Shown here: one piece after another, positions 1 to 6,563 of the stretch
Layout of the letters: each line of letters begins with the position of its first letter
Position numbering within the stretch: the first letter of the stretch is position 1
Program-made: the position numbers and the translations under genes
Assembly (NCBI GenBank): GCA_016872225.1
Contig: VHAW01000024.1
Coordinates: 1 to 15,898, forward strand
Reading direction: 5' to 3'
Length of the DNA: 15,898 nt
DNA from: Sphingomonadales bacterium
GTDB taxonomy: Bacteria; Bacteroidota; Bacteroidia; UBA7662
The notes under the pieces: model-generated
What the model was told of the DNA's origin: nothing
What the model saw: only the letters and a program-made list of their open reading frames with translations
Database searches by the model: none

Positions 1-230
1 CGTAAATTCAGCTCGGAAGAAAAAATCAGGATTGTCATTTCAGGATTGCGAGGGGAGGAATCCATTAACACCATTTGCAGACAAGAAGGCATCGCACCGG
101 CATTGTATTATCGATGGAGTAAAGACTTCATAGAAGCTGGTAAACGACGATTGAATGGCGATACTTTGCGTGAAGCAAATTCAGATGAAGTAAATCAGAT
201 CAAGAATGAGAATGTAGAGCTTAAAAATAG
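1..230 (+). pseudogene. IS3-family OrfA transposase remnant (HTH_Tnp_1 type), truncated at both ends
   Basis: An open frame runs from base 1 and reads as the N-terminal part of an IS3-type OrfA, the small helix-turn-helix protein that recognises the IS ends. Diagnostic words are KFSSEEKIRIV near the start, the HTH recognition part CRQEGIAPALYYRW, then KDFIEAGKRRL and the start of the leucine-zipper helix at NENVELKN. Similarity stops after ELKN at about base 228. Family members normally continue the zipper and end in a LKK-type tail, and OrfB with its DDE catalytic domain should follow. Here the frame runs into unrelated sequence and ends at base 405, and no OrfB follows. The true start lies left of the window. 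Family assignment rests on remembered consensus. The fragment should be unable to transpose. Confidence 0.8.
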
Positions 231-414
231 GCAAAGTGGTGGATATCCAATTTCCCCCTCTACGCAATTTTTGGCTTTACCCCCCAAGTCCCGGAGGTCA
301 AATTTGAAAAGAAAAGTGCTAGCCCCCGTTGAGATCAAATCGTTTGGGACTCCCAGGCCTAGCAACCGGCAAAGGCTTGGATGTGGGCTCAGGAACCTGA
401 ATTAACCCAATAGA

Positions 415-452
415 ATCCCACGGAACAGGCTGGAGAGTCCAAGCCGTGGGGT
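415..452. repeat. Inverted repeat, hairpin-forming (CCCACGG / CCGTGGG)
   Basis: CCCACGG at 417-423 is the exact reverse complement of CCGTGGG at 444-450, with a 20-base loop. The stem extends outward by a T-G wobble and an A-T pair. Neither strand has a clean T-run directly after the stem, so it is a poor intrinsic terminator. It could be a recombinase or IS-end structure. Function unknown. Confidence 0.5.
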
Positions 453-469
453 AAATCTTTTGAGGCCGT

Positions 470-489
470 TTGTATGCAAATTGTATGCA
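470..489. repeat. Direct repeat pair TTGTATGCA, 11-base period
   Basis: TTGTATGCA occurs at 470-478 and again at 481-489, separated by two bases. The 11-base period is about one helical turn, so a protein could meet both copies on the same DNA face. Short phased direct repeats beside a tRNA 3' end are compatible with arm-type sites of a tyrosine recombinase or excisionase. No integrase gene is visible, so this role is inference. Confidence 0.5.
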
Positions 490-525
490 CATGGAATGCC
501 AGTGTAGGTTGAAATACTCGTAAGT

Positions 526-540
526 CACTGATTTTCAGTG
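526..540. repeat. Perfect palindrome at the tRNA 3' end (CACTGA TTT TCAGTG)
   Basis: Six-base arms 526-531 and 535-540 flank a three-base centre. The right arm includes the last acceptor-stem base and the discriminator position of the minus-strand tRNA (539-540), so the palindrome starts inside the tRNA gene. It could form a small 3' hairpin in the precursor tRNA or mark an attachment-site crossover. No poly-T follows on the minus strand, which weakens a terminator reading. Confidence 0.55.
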
Positions 541-612
541 GGCCCTGTTGGGTTCGAACCAACGACCACCTGATTATGAGTCAGACGCTCTAACCGGCTG
601 AGCTAAGGGCCC
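539..612 (-). tRNA. tRNA with anticodon CAT (Ile2 or elongator Met)
   Basis: The minus strand folds into a complete 74-base cloverleaf. The acceptor GGGCCCT pairs with AGGGCCC, the D stem is GCTC/GAGC, the anticodon arm is TCTGA-CTCATAA-TCAGG, the variable loop has five bases, the T arm is GTTGG-TTCGAAC-CCAAC, and the discriminator is A. CCA is not encoded, because CTG follows. The anticodon is CAT. The body (TTAGCTCAG, GACTCATAATC, TGGTCG) looks closer to the lysidine-modified tRNA-Ile2 that reads AUA than to E. coli elongator tRNA-Met, but sequence alone does not settle this. It lies 55 bases after the upxY-like stop on the same strand, so it may be co-transcribed and processed out. A palindrome overlaps its 3' end. 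Confidence 0.95.
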
Positions 613-667
613 GTCTGCAGATGGCTCATCCCATCAGTAGAAGTGGAGCGAAGTTAAGAACATGAGC

Positions 668-1186
668 CTAGCCTTCGTCAACAGGGCGAATGAATTTGAG
701 GGGGACGGTGACTACCACCGACCTTTGGAGGATATCAAAATCCACCCGCACGCTTTGGTTGCTGCTTTGTTTGATGAGAATCCCGGTTTGGCCCATCAGG
801 GGCCCCTGTTCCACCCGGACCCGCTGTCCGGGGGTTAACTGCAGGGGAGTAACTTCCATTTCGTAGGAAGAATCCAGAAGTCTGCGAAGGGTCTCCATCT
901 GTTCATCGCGAACGATGGCAGGCTTCCCTTCGTGGTAGATGTAACGAACGATACCGTAGGTGTTGAGGATTTCAAAGTAATTTTTGGCATTCACCAAAAC
1001 GAACAAATAAGACTTAAACAACGGTTCTTCGATCCATTTGCGGCGGTCTGACCAATTCCGCCGAACCTTGTGGAGGGGTAGCCAATACTCCAGACCTTGG
1101 AGTTCGAGTTCCCTGGCGGCTTTTTTTTCGTGGCGTGGTAAGGTGTAGACCACATGCCATTGTGCAGCTTTAAAATGCTCGACCAT
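668..1186 (-). CDS. UpxY-family NusG-like transcription antiterminator
   Basis: A 172-residue NusG paralogue. The N-terminal NGN domain covers about residues 9-110, opening with QWHVVYTLPRHEKKA and containing PLFKSYLFV. A KOW segment follows at about 118-150 (PGQRVRVEQGPLMGQTGIL). Bacteroidota UpxY proteins bind RNA polymerase and let it read through terminators in the leaders of capsule or exopolysaccharide operons. They are usually encoded first in the operon. Here the gene is last, after ugd and uxs, its ATG overlaps the end of uxs by 17 bases (translational coupling), and a tRNA follows rather than glycan genes. An A8 run on the coding strand (1121-1128) lies at codons 20-22. The family call is firm. 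The target operon is unknown and may lie elsewhere. Confidence 0.88.
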   Translation of the reverse strand: MVEHFKAAQWHVVYTLPRHEKKAARELELQGLEYWLPLHKVRRNWSDRRKWIEEPLFKSYLFVLVNAKNYFEILNTYGIVRYIYHEGKPAIVRDEQMETLRRLLDSSYEMEVTPLQLTPGQRVRVEQGPLMGQTGILIKQSSNQSVRVDFDILQRSVVVTVPLKFIRPVDEG

Positions 1187-2153
1187 GCGCTTCTTTGAAC
1201 CAATCCTCCCTTGGCAGGGATTGAAAATAAGCCCAGGTTTGCCTTAGCCCGTGGTCCCTGTGGACTTGGGGTTCCCATCCTAACAAAGACTTGGCCAGGT
1301 TGATATCCGGCCGTCTTTGTTTGGGATCATCTTGCGGGAGGGGTTGGTAGGCGATCGGTTGATTGGTTCCGGTCAGGGCCTGGATCTCTTCCGCAAATTC
1401 CCGGATCGTAATTTCATGGGGGTTTCCAATGTTCACCGGACTAGCGTAATCGCTATTCAAAAGCCGGTAGATTCCTTCAATCATATCGTCCACATAACAA
1501 AAGGAGCGGGTTTGACTTCCATCCCCAAAGACGGTAAGCGGCTCACCGCGAAGGGCTTGGCCAATGAAAGCCGGTAAGGCCCTACCGTCATTCAAGCGCA
1601 TCCTTGGACCGTAGGTGTTAAAAATGCGGACGATTCTGGTCTGTAGGCCGTGATATGTGTGATAGGCCATGGTAATGGCTTCCTGGAAGCGTTTGGCTTC
1701 ATCGTATACCCCCCGAGGTCCTACCGGATTCACATTTCCCCAATAGGATTCGGTCTGCGGATGCACCAACGGATCACCGTAAACTTCCGAAGTTGAGGCT
1801 ACCAGAATTCGGGCTTTTTTATCGCGGGCCAGCCCCAATAAATTATGGGTTCCCAAGGAACCAACTTTGAGGGTTTGGATAGGTATCTTAAGGTAATCGA
1901 TGGGGGATGCCGGAGAGGCAAAATGCAAAATGTTATCGACGGGACCCGGTATATGGACAAAGCGGGAAACATCTTGATGATAAAACTCAAAGGCTGGCGA
2001 AGGCATCAAGTGCGCCAGGTTACGCATGTCCCCGGTGATCAGGTTGTCCATCCCAATGACCTTGTGGCCTTCGGCGAGAAATCGGTCACAAAGATGGGAT
2101 CCGAGGAAACCGGCTGCTCCGGTAACAATCGTGACAGGGCGTCTGGCGCTCAT
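1170..2153 (-). CDS. UDP-glucuronate decarboxylase (UDP-xylose synthase), extended SDR
   Basis: A 327-residue cytoplasmic enzyme that oxidises and decarboxylates UDP-glucuronate to UDP-xylose using bound NAD+. The Rossmann motif TGAAGFLG is at residues 11-18. The catalytic set is TSE (121-123) and Y150-DEA-K154. HFASPASP (78-85) and the NTYGPRM segment are characteristic of the UXS subgroup rather than of dTDP-glucose dehydratases, although automatic tools often confuse the two. Length is typical of bacterial UXS. It starts at ATG 2153, 11 bases after the ugd stop, so it takes the product of the preceding gene. Its end overlaps the upxY-like start. UDP-xylose would serve surface-glycan or lipid-A/LPS glycosylation. 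A close relative with 4-keto-pentose output is possible but less likely without an ArnA formyltransferase domain. Confidence 0.9.
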   Translation of the reverse strand: MSARRPVTIVTGAAGFLGSHLCDRFLAEGHKVIGMDNLITGDMRNLAHLMPSPAFEFYHQDVSRFVHIPGPVDNILHFASPASPIDYLKIPIQTLKVGSLGTHNLLGLARDKKARILVASTSEVYGDPLVHPQTESYWGNVNPVGPRGVYDEAKRFQEAITMAYHTYHGLQTRIVRIFNTYGPRMRLNDGRALPAFIGQALRGEPLTVFGDGSQTRSFCYVDDMIEGIYRLLNSDYASPVNIGNPHEITIREFAEEIQALTGTNQPIAYQPLPQDDPKQRRPDINLAKSLLGWEPQVHRDHGLRQTWAYFQSLPREDWFKEAHGRAF

Positions 2154-2164
2154 AATGCAGTGGA

Positions 2165-3481
2165 TTAAGGATTACCGATACTACGATAGTGAAAACCGCG
2201 GGCTCGCAGTTCCGAGGCTTGGTACTGATTGCGGCCGTCGAAGATTACTTTACGCCTTAACAACGATTCAACTCTTTCCCATTCCGGGACGCGAAATTCA
2301 GGCCATTCGGTAATGAGAACTAAAGCATCAGCGCCTTGGAGAGCCGAATAGGAATCCGGGGCATAGGTGATGCGGTCTCCCAATTGATTTTTGGCTTCGT
2401 GCATGGCTACGGGATCATAGGCTTGAACTTGTGCCCCGGCCGCCAGCAATTCTTCGATGATGACTATCGAGGGGGCTTCACGCATATCGTCCGTTTTGGG
2501 TTTGAAACTCAAGCCCCAAATCCCAAAACACAAGCCGTGCAAATCGGATCCAAAATATTCCCGGATCAGGTGGCCCATCACTTTCTTTTGGTTTTCGTTG
2601 ACCTCCTCAACCGCTTCTAAAATGCGCATGCGGTGCCCGTTTTCTTTGGCGGTACGGATAAGGGCTTTGACATCCTTGGGGAAGCAAGAGCCCCCATAGC
2701 CTACCCCAGGATAAATAAATTTATTACCAATACGGGGGTCGCTACCGATGCCTTTGCGGACCTGGTCAACGCTAGCACCCATAATATCGCAGAGCAAAGC
2801 CATATCGTTCATGAAGCTGATCTTGGTCGCTAACATCGCGTTGGCCGCGTATTTGGTCATTTCGGCCGATGGAATATCCATGAACAGGATGGGGTGACCG
2901 TTCAAGGTAAAAGGTTTGTAAAGGCGGGCCAGGGTTTCTTGGGCCTTTTGGCTTTCACAACCAACGACAATCCGGTCTGGTTTGAGGAAATCTTCAATGG
3001 CCGCACCTTCCTTAAGGAATTCAGGGTTGGACGCAACATCAAAGGGGACCTCAGCTCCGCGTTCCTTCATGGCTAGTTGAACCGCCTCATGAACTTTGCG
3101 GCTGGTGTTTACCGGTACGGTGGATTTGGTGACCACCACCGTGTAATGTTGAAGGTGTTTGCCGATCTCGGAGGCGACAGCGAGGACGTACTGGAGGTCG
3201 GCACTGCTATCTTCGCCCGGTGGTGTACCAACCGCAATAAAAATAGCTTCGGCGCCTTGGATGGCTTTGCCCAGGTTGTTGCTGAATTGAAGACGGCCGT
3301 TATGATAATTGCGTAACACCATTTCTTCTAAGCCTGGCTCGTAGATTGGCATTTTTCCAATCTTGAGGCCATCGATTTTGCGTTGGTCAATGTCAATGCA
3401 CTGAACTTCAATACCTATCTCGGCAAAACACGTTCCAGTCACTAGGCCGACGTAGCCGGTACCAACAATGGCAATTTTCAT
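2165..3481 (-). CDS. ugd: UDP-glucose 6-dehydrogenase
   Basis: A 438-residue enzyme that converts UDP-glucose to UDP-glucuronate by two successive NAD+ oxidations in the cytoplasm. The N-terminal NAD domain starts with GTGYVG at residues 7-12. NPEFLKEGAA (152-161) and EMTKYAANA (207-215) carry conserved substrate and catalytic residues. The nucleophile is C266 in GYGGSCFPKD. The C-terminal UDP-binding domain includes LSFKPKTDDMREAPS. Length and motif set are complete. It is the first gene of the minus-strand operon ugd-uxs-upxY and has a good Bacteroidota promoter just upstream (3508-3538). GDP-mannose dehydrogenase is the nearest alternative, but the downstream UDP-xylose synthase supports UDP-glucose as substrate. 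Confidence 0.96.
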   Translation of the reverse strand: MKIAIVGTGYVGLVTGTCFAEIGIEVQCIDIDQRKIDGLKIGKMPIYEPGLEEMVLRNYHNGRLQFSNNLGKAIQGAEAIFIAVGTPPGEDSSADLQYVLAVASEIGKHLQHYTVVVTKSTVPVNTSRKVHEAVQLAMKERGAEVPFDVASNPEFLKEGAAIEDFLKPDRIVVGCESQKAQETLARLYKPFTLNGHPILFMDIPSAEMTKYAANAMLATKISFMNDMALLCDIMGASVDQVRKGIGSDPRIGNKFIYPGVGYGGSCFPKDVKALIRTAKENGHRMRILEAVEEVNENQKKVMGHLIREYFGSDLHGLCFGIWGLSFKPKTDDMREAPSIVIIEELLAAGAQVQAYDPVAMHEAKNQLGDRITYAPDSYSALQGADALVLITEWPEFRVPEWERVESLLRRKVIFDGRNQYQASELRARGFHYRSIGNP

Positions 3482-3507
3482 AATATTATTTTATTAAACA
3501 GAAAGCC

Positions 3508-3538
3508 CAAAATTACCCTTGGATGCAGTTTTTTCAAA
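3508..3538 (-). promoter_or_regulatory. Bacteroidota-type promoter of the ugd-uxs-upxY operon
   Basis: On the minus strand, TTTG (3538-3535) is followed after exactly 19 bases by TAATTTTG (3515-3508). This fits the Bacteroidota -33 TTTG / -7 TAnnTTTG consensus. It predicts transcription starting near 3500 and an AT-rich leader of roughly 20 bases before the ugd ATG. I saw no equally good promoter for the divergent tolC gene in 3539-3643. Confidence 0.6.
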
Positions 3539-3643
3539 AAGAATCGTTTTGGGTGGGTAAGTAAGAGGGCCATCCATAGGCAGAAGGGAATTCATTGGAA
3601 TGATGCGCTAAGATGTGGATTTATACCGATTTTTGGGTCTTCT

Positions 3644-5128
3644 ATGATCGCTTTTCATGTTGTAATCCACCGATGGACGCTTTGGCTTGCCCTGAGTACA
3701 GGGGCTCTCTTCCTTGGCTTTACTCCAGGGTATGCCTCCGATTCTTTGAAAACCTTAACCATAGGATGGACCTTGGAGGAATGCGTTCGGTATGCCTTGG
3801 AGCATAATTTGTCGCTGCGGCAGGGGGCCTTGCAAGTGAATGGGGCTAACCTGGATTTGCAAGCCGCACGATTAGCGATGACCCCATCCCTGAACGGTTC
3901 GGCGGGTATTTCCTTCAATAATGGTCGTGCCATTGATCCTTTCACCAATACCTTTATCGAAAGGACGGTGGAGTCCAACCAATTGGGAATCAGTGGTTCG
4001 TGGTTACTCTACCAGGGGTCTCAGCTCCAGCATCAACTCCGCGCAGCGCGCTTAGGACAAGGGGCATCGGTTCAAGAACAGGAAGCTTTGCGTAACAATA
4101 TCGCCCTCAGTATCGCCAACGCCTTTTTGCAGGTTTTGCTTTCCAAAGAATTAACTGCCGTTGCCGAGCAGCAGAGGGCTTCCACGGTTAATCAATTGAC
4201 CAGAATTCGCCAATTGGTTAATGCAGGTTCCATGTCGGTGGACAACCAATATAACCTGGAGGCTCAGCTGGCCTCGGACGAGGTCACCCTGACTAACGCA
4301 GCCAACAACGCGATAAACGCCCGCATTGGATTGGCTCTACTCCTGCAGGTTCCTGACCCTGAACGCTTCGAGGTGGCTGTTCCGGACACGGCAAGTTTAA
4401 GGGGCGCAGCTTGGAGTGCCGGCTCTGCGAACGCCCTGTATCGTGATGCTGTGGGCAGGCAACCCCAGGTAATCGCGGCCGATCTACGATTGAATCAATC
4501 TCTGTTCAACCTCAAAGCCACCAAGGCCCTTCGCTATCCAAGGGTTGGGGCTTTTGTTAATTTGAGCACCCTCTTTGCTTCGACCAGTCAGCAATTCGTG
4601 ATGTTGGGTGAATATGATAGCTTGCCCATCGGTTTTCTGAAGAATGCCCCCAGCCAAATTGTGGTGCAACCTATTCCCAAGTACAGAACCAGTCTGGTGC
4701 CTCGCGGTGAGCAGTTTCGTAATAATTTGGGTAGCGGAATGGGGCTAAGTTTGAGCATACCCTTGTGGAACAACGGGCAAGTGCGTATCGCCGAGCAGCG
4801 ATCGCGTAATGCCATGGAATTGGCAAGGCTTCAAAGTGAACAATCCCGAAACACTTTGTACAGCGATATTACCCGGGCGGTCACCGATTACCGAGCTGCA
4901 GTGGCTCGGCTCTCCACGAACCAAATCAATTTGGATGCCCAAAAGGCCAATTACACCTTGGCCGCCAAACGATACGAGGAGGGTTTGTTGCCTTTGGCAG
5001 ATTACCTCAATGCCAAAAACCGCCTTCAAATCGCCGAATCCTCTTGGTTACAAGCCTATTACGAAGAAATTTTCCGGCTCAAAGTCTTGGCCTTTTACGA
5101 AGGAAATTTCTCTTGGAAAAACCCCTGA
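3644..5128 (+). CDS. TolC-family outer-membrane efflux channel
   Basis: A 494-residue protein that starts with a Sec signal peptide, with cleavage likely near GYA-SD at residue 31. Then comes the family signature TLEECVRYALEHNLSLRQ and two long helical repeats rich in A, Q, N and R, including QAARLAMTPSLNGSAG and, in the second half, GLSLSIPLWNNGQVR. The tail EEGLLPLADYLNAKNRLQIAES is typical of OEP repeats. TolC-type trimers form a barrel and periplasmic tunnel through which substrates leave the cell. The adaptor gene hlyD follows 13 bases later. No ABC or RND inner-membrane component lies nearby, so the substrate cannot be inferred. This is the first gene of a six-gene plus-strand run. Confidence 0.93.
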   Translation: MIAFHVVIHRWTLWLALSTGALFLGFTPGYASDSLKTLTIGWTLEECVRYALEHNLSLRQGALQVNGANLDLQAARLAMTPSLNGSAGISFNNGRAIDPFTNTFIERTVESNQLGISGSWLLYQGSQLQHQLRAARLGQGASVQEQEALRNNIALSIANAFLQVLLSKELTAVAEQQRASTVNQLTRIRQLVNAGSMSVDNQYNLEAQLASDEVTLTNAANNAINARIGLALLLQVPDPERFEVAVPDTASLRGAAWSAGSANALYRDAVGRQPQVIAADLRLNQSLFNLKATKALRYPRVGAFVNLSTLFASTSQQFVMLGEYDSLPIGFLKNAPSQIVVQPIPKYRTSLVPRGEQFRNNLGSGMGLSLSIPLWNNGQVRIAEQRSRNAMELARLQSEQSRNTLYSDITRAVTDYRAAVARLSTNQINLDAQKANYTLAAKRYEEGLLPLADYLNAKNRLQIAESSWLQAYYEEIFRLKVLAFYEGNFSWKNP

Positions 5129-5141
5129 ATCTCTTAGAACC

Positions 5142-6545
5142 ATGCCTGCAATTTCAAACAAAAGAATATTATGGATCGCCGTCGTGGTCATTGTTATGGC
5201 GGTGTTAGCTGCGGTGGGTCGTCGCCAAGGTTGGTGGGGCCAAACGCCCCCGCTGGAGGTCGCTGTGGAAAAGGTTACGGCGAGAAGCCTGGTGGAAACT
5301 GTCTTGGCCAGCGGTAAAATTCAACCCATTACCGAGGTCAAAATCTCCTCGGAAGTTTCGGGAGAAATCGTGGTTCTCAACATCAAAGAAGGGGATGCGG
5401 TTCGCAGGGGCCAACTCCTAGCCAAAATCAATCCGGAAATGATGGCCGCCGCATTGGATCGTAACGAAGCCGCGGTCAACAACGCCAAATCCGGTTTGGC
5501 TTCTGCTAAAGTTCGTTTACGGCAACTTCAGAATATTTTGCGACTCACCGTAGAGCCCGCTTATAAACGCACGGCCAAGCTGTACGAGGACAAGGTAGCC
5601 ACCCAAGCGGAATGGGAAGCCGCTCGTTCTCAATACGAGTCCGCCCAGCAGGATATAGAATCCGCCCAACAGGCCGTGGAAGGGGCTGAATTCATGGTGC
5701 AATCCGCCAAAGCAAGCCAGAAAGAAATGCGGGAGCAGTTGGCCAGAACCAATATTTTGGCCCCTATGGACGGCATCGTGACCAAATTGTCGGTGGAATT
5801 GGGAGAAAGGGTGGTGGGTACCATCCAAATGGCCGGCACCGAAATGATTCGCATTGCGGATTTGACGCGTATGGAGGTTAGGGTGGATGTGAGCGAAAGC
5901 GATGTGGTGAGGGTCAAAAACGGAGATTCCGTTAAAGTAGAAGTGGACGCCTATCCCGGTCGAACTTTTGGGGGTGTGGTTCGGGAAATTGCGAACAGCA
6001 GCAATGCGTCGGCTTTGCCCGGTACAGGAGGAGCCGATCAGGTAACTAATTTCATGGTTAAAATATCCATGCTGGGAGATAACCAAGGACCTAATTTTCT
6101 ATTTAGGCCCGGGATGAGTGCTTCGTCAGAGATTACGACTCGTCGTGTGGCAGGAGCTCTATCACTGCCCATCAATGCGGTGACGCTTAGGGACTTCGAA
6201 GGACAACCGGTTGAGTCAGGGAGCGATTCCGGGACAGGGGATTCCGAAGAAAGTAATTCGGGCGACAAGGCTCAGGGTTCGGCGCAGGGACAAACCAACG
6301 AAAAGGGTGCAGGTAGATCTGTCGGGACCGACCGTGAAGTGGTTTTTGTACGGAAAGGCGATGGAGTTGAGCAACGCACGGTGGTTACCGGTATACAAGA
6401 TGATCGTTATATCCAGATTGTGAGCGGTCTCAAAGCAGGCGAAGAAGTGGTGGTGGCTCCTTATTCCGCTATATCCAGGGACTTGACCAAGAGCCGCAAA
6501 GTCAAGGTGGTTCCTCAGGATCAGTTGTTCCAAAGTGAAGACTAA
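5142..6545 (+). CDS. HlyD/MacA-type periplasmic adaptor (membrane fusion protein)
   Basis: A 467-residue protein if started at ATG 5142, 13 bases after tolC. The frame stays open upstream to 4809, but that part overlaps tolC and reads as nonsense. An N-terminal membrane anchor occupies about residues 8-25. A lipoyl/barrel-sandwich half follows (SSEVSGEIVVLNIKEGDAVRRGQLL, about 69-93), then a long coiled-coil hairpin (about 100-200, heptads such as ESAQQDI and ESAQQAV), the second lipoyl half (ILAPMDGIVTKL), and a beta-barrel domain. It should bridge an inner-membrane transporter to the TolC-like channel encoded upstream. An unusual hydrophilic insert of about 40 residues rich in Ser, Gly, Asp and Glu (about 357-397) sits before the C-terminal membrane-proximal domain. 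No cognate pump gene is adjacent. Confidence 0.92.
   Translation: MPAISNKRILWIAVVVIVMAVLAAVGRRQGWWGQTPPLEVAVEKVTARSLVETVLASGKIQPITEVKISSEVSGEIVVLNIKEGDAVRRGQLLAKINPEMMAAALDRNEAAVNNAKSGLASAKVRLRQLQNILRLTVEPAYKRTAKLYEDKVATQAEWEAARSQYESAQQDIESAQQAVEGAEFMVQSAKASQKEMREQLARTNILAPMDGIVTKLSVELGERVVGTIQMAGTEMIRIADLTRMEVRVDVSESDVVRVKNGDSVKVEVDAYPGRTFGGVVREIANSSNASALPGTGGADQVTNFMVKISMLGDNQGPNFLFRPGMSASSEITTRRVAGALSLPINAVTLRDFEGQPVESGSDSGTGDSEESNSGDKAQGSAQGQTNEKGAGRSVGTDREVVFVRKGDGVEQRTVVTGIQDDRYIQIVSGLKAGEEVVVAPYSAISRDLTKSRKVKVVPQDQLFQSED
5640..5681 (+). repeat. Imperfect 21-base tandem duplication in the HlyD coiled coil
   Basis: The units at 5640-5660 and 5661-5681 both begin TCCGCCCA and encode SAQQDIE and SAQQAVE, which are two heptads of the adaptor's coiled coil. 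The length is exactly one heptad, so the duplication keeps both the reading frame and the helical register. Confidence 0.6.
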
Positions 6546-6563
6546 TCATTGGTTGTTCAGGGT

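Larger units (their letters stand above)
231..525. other. Gene-free, repeat-bearing stretch between transposase remnant and tRNA
   Basis: I find no convincing gene here. The transposase frame merely runs on to a stop at 403-405, and a 69-codon minus-strand frame (319-528) resembles no family I know. The stretch holds a G/C-rich inverted repeat (415-452), an inverted pair GGCTTGG/CCAAGCC (374-380 and 439-445), and two copies of TTGTATGCA 11 bases apart. It begins at the abrupt end of the transposase similarity and ends at a palindrome touching the tRNA 3' end, so it is probably junction debris from one or more mobile elements. Confidence 0.5.

Noticed and set aside
319..528. 69-codon minus-strand frame just beyond the tRNA 3' end, considered as the N-terminus of an integrase
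   Set aside because: The translation matches no integrase motif I know, has no catalytic residues, and spans the palindrome and direct repeats, so it is more likely chance.
613..667. Hairpin GATGG/CCATC between upxY and the tRNA as a terminator
   Set aside because: The stem is only five bases and no T-run follows on the minus strand.
991..1278. 95-codon minus-strand frame across the uxs/upxY junction
   Set aside because: It is the +1-frame shadow of the two real genes. Its Ser/Lys/Pro-rich text has no recognisable domain.
4809..5141. Upstream extension of the HlyD reading frame overlapping tolC
   Set aside because: It has no domain resemblance and lies fully inside tolC in another frame. 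The ATG at 5142 leads directly into a normal membrane anchor.
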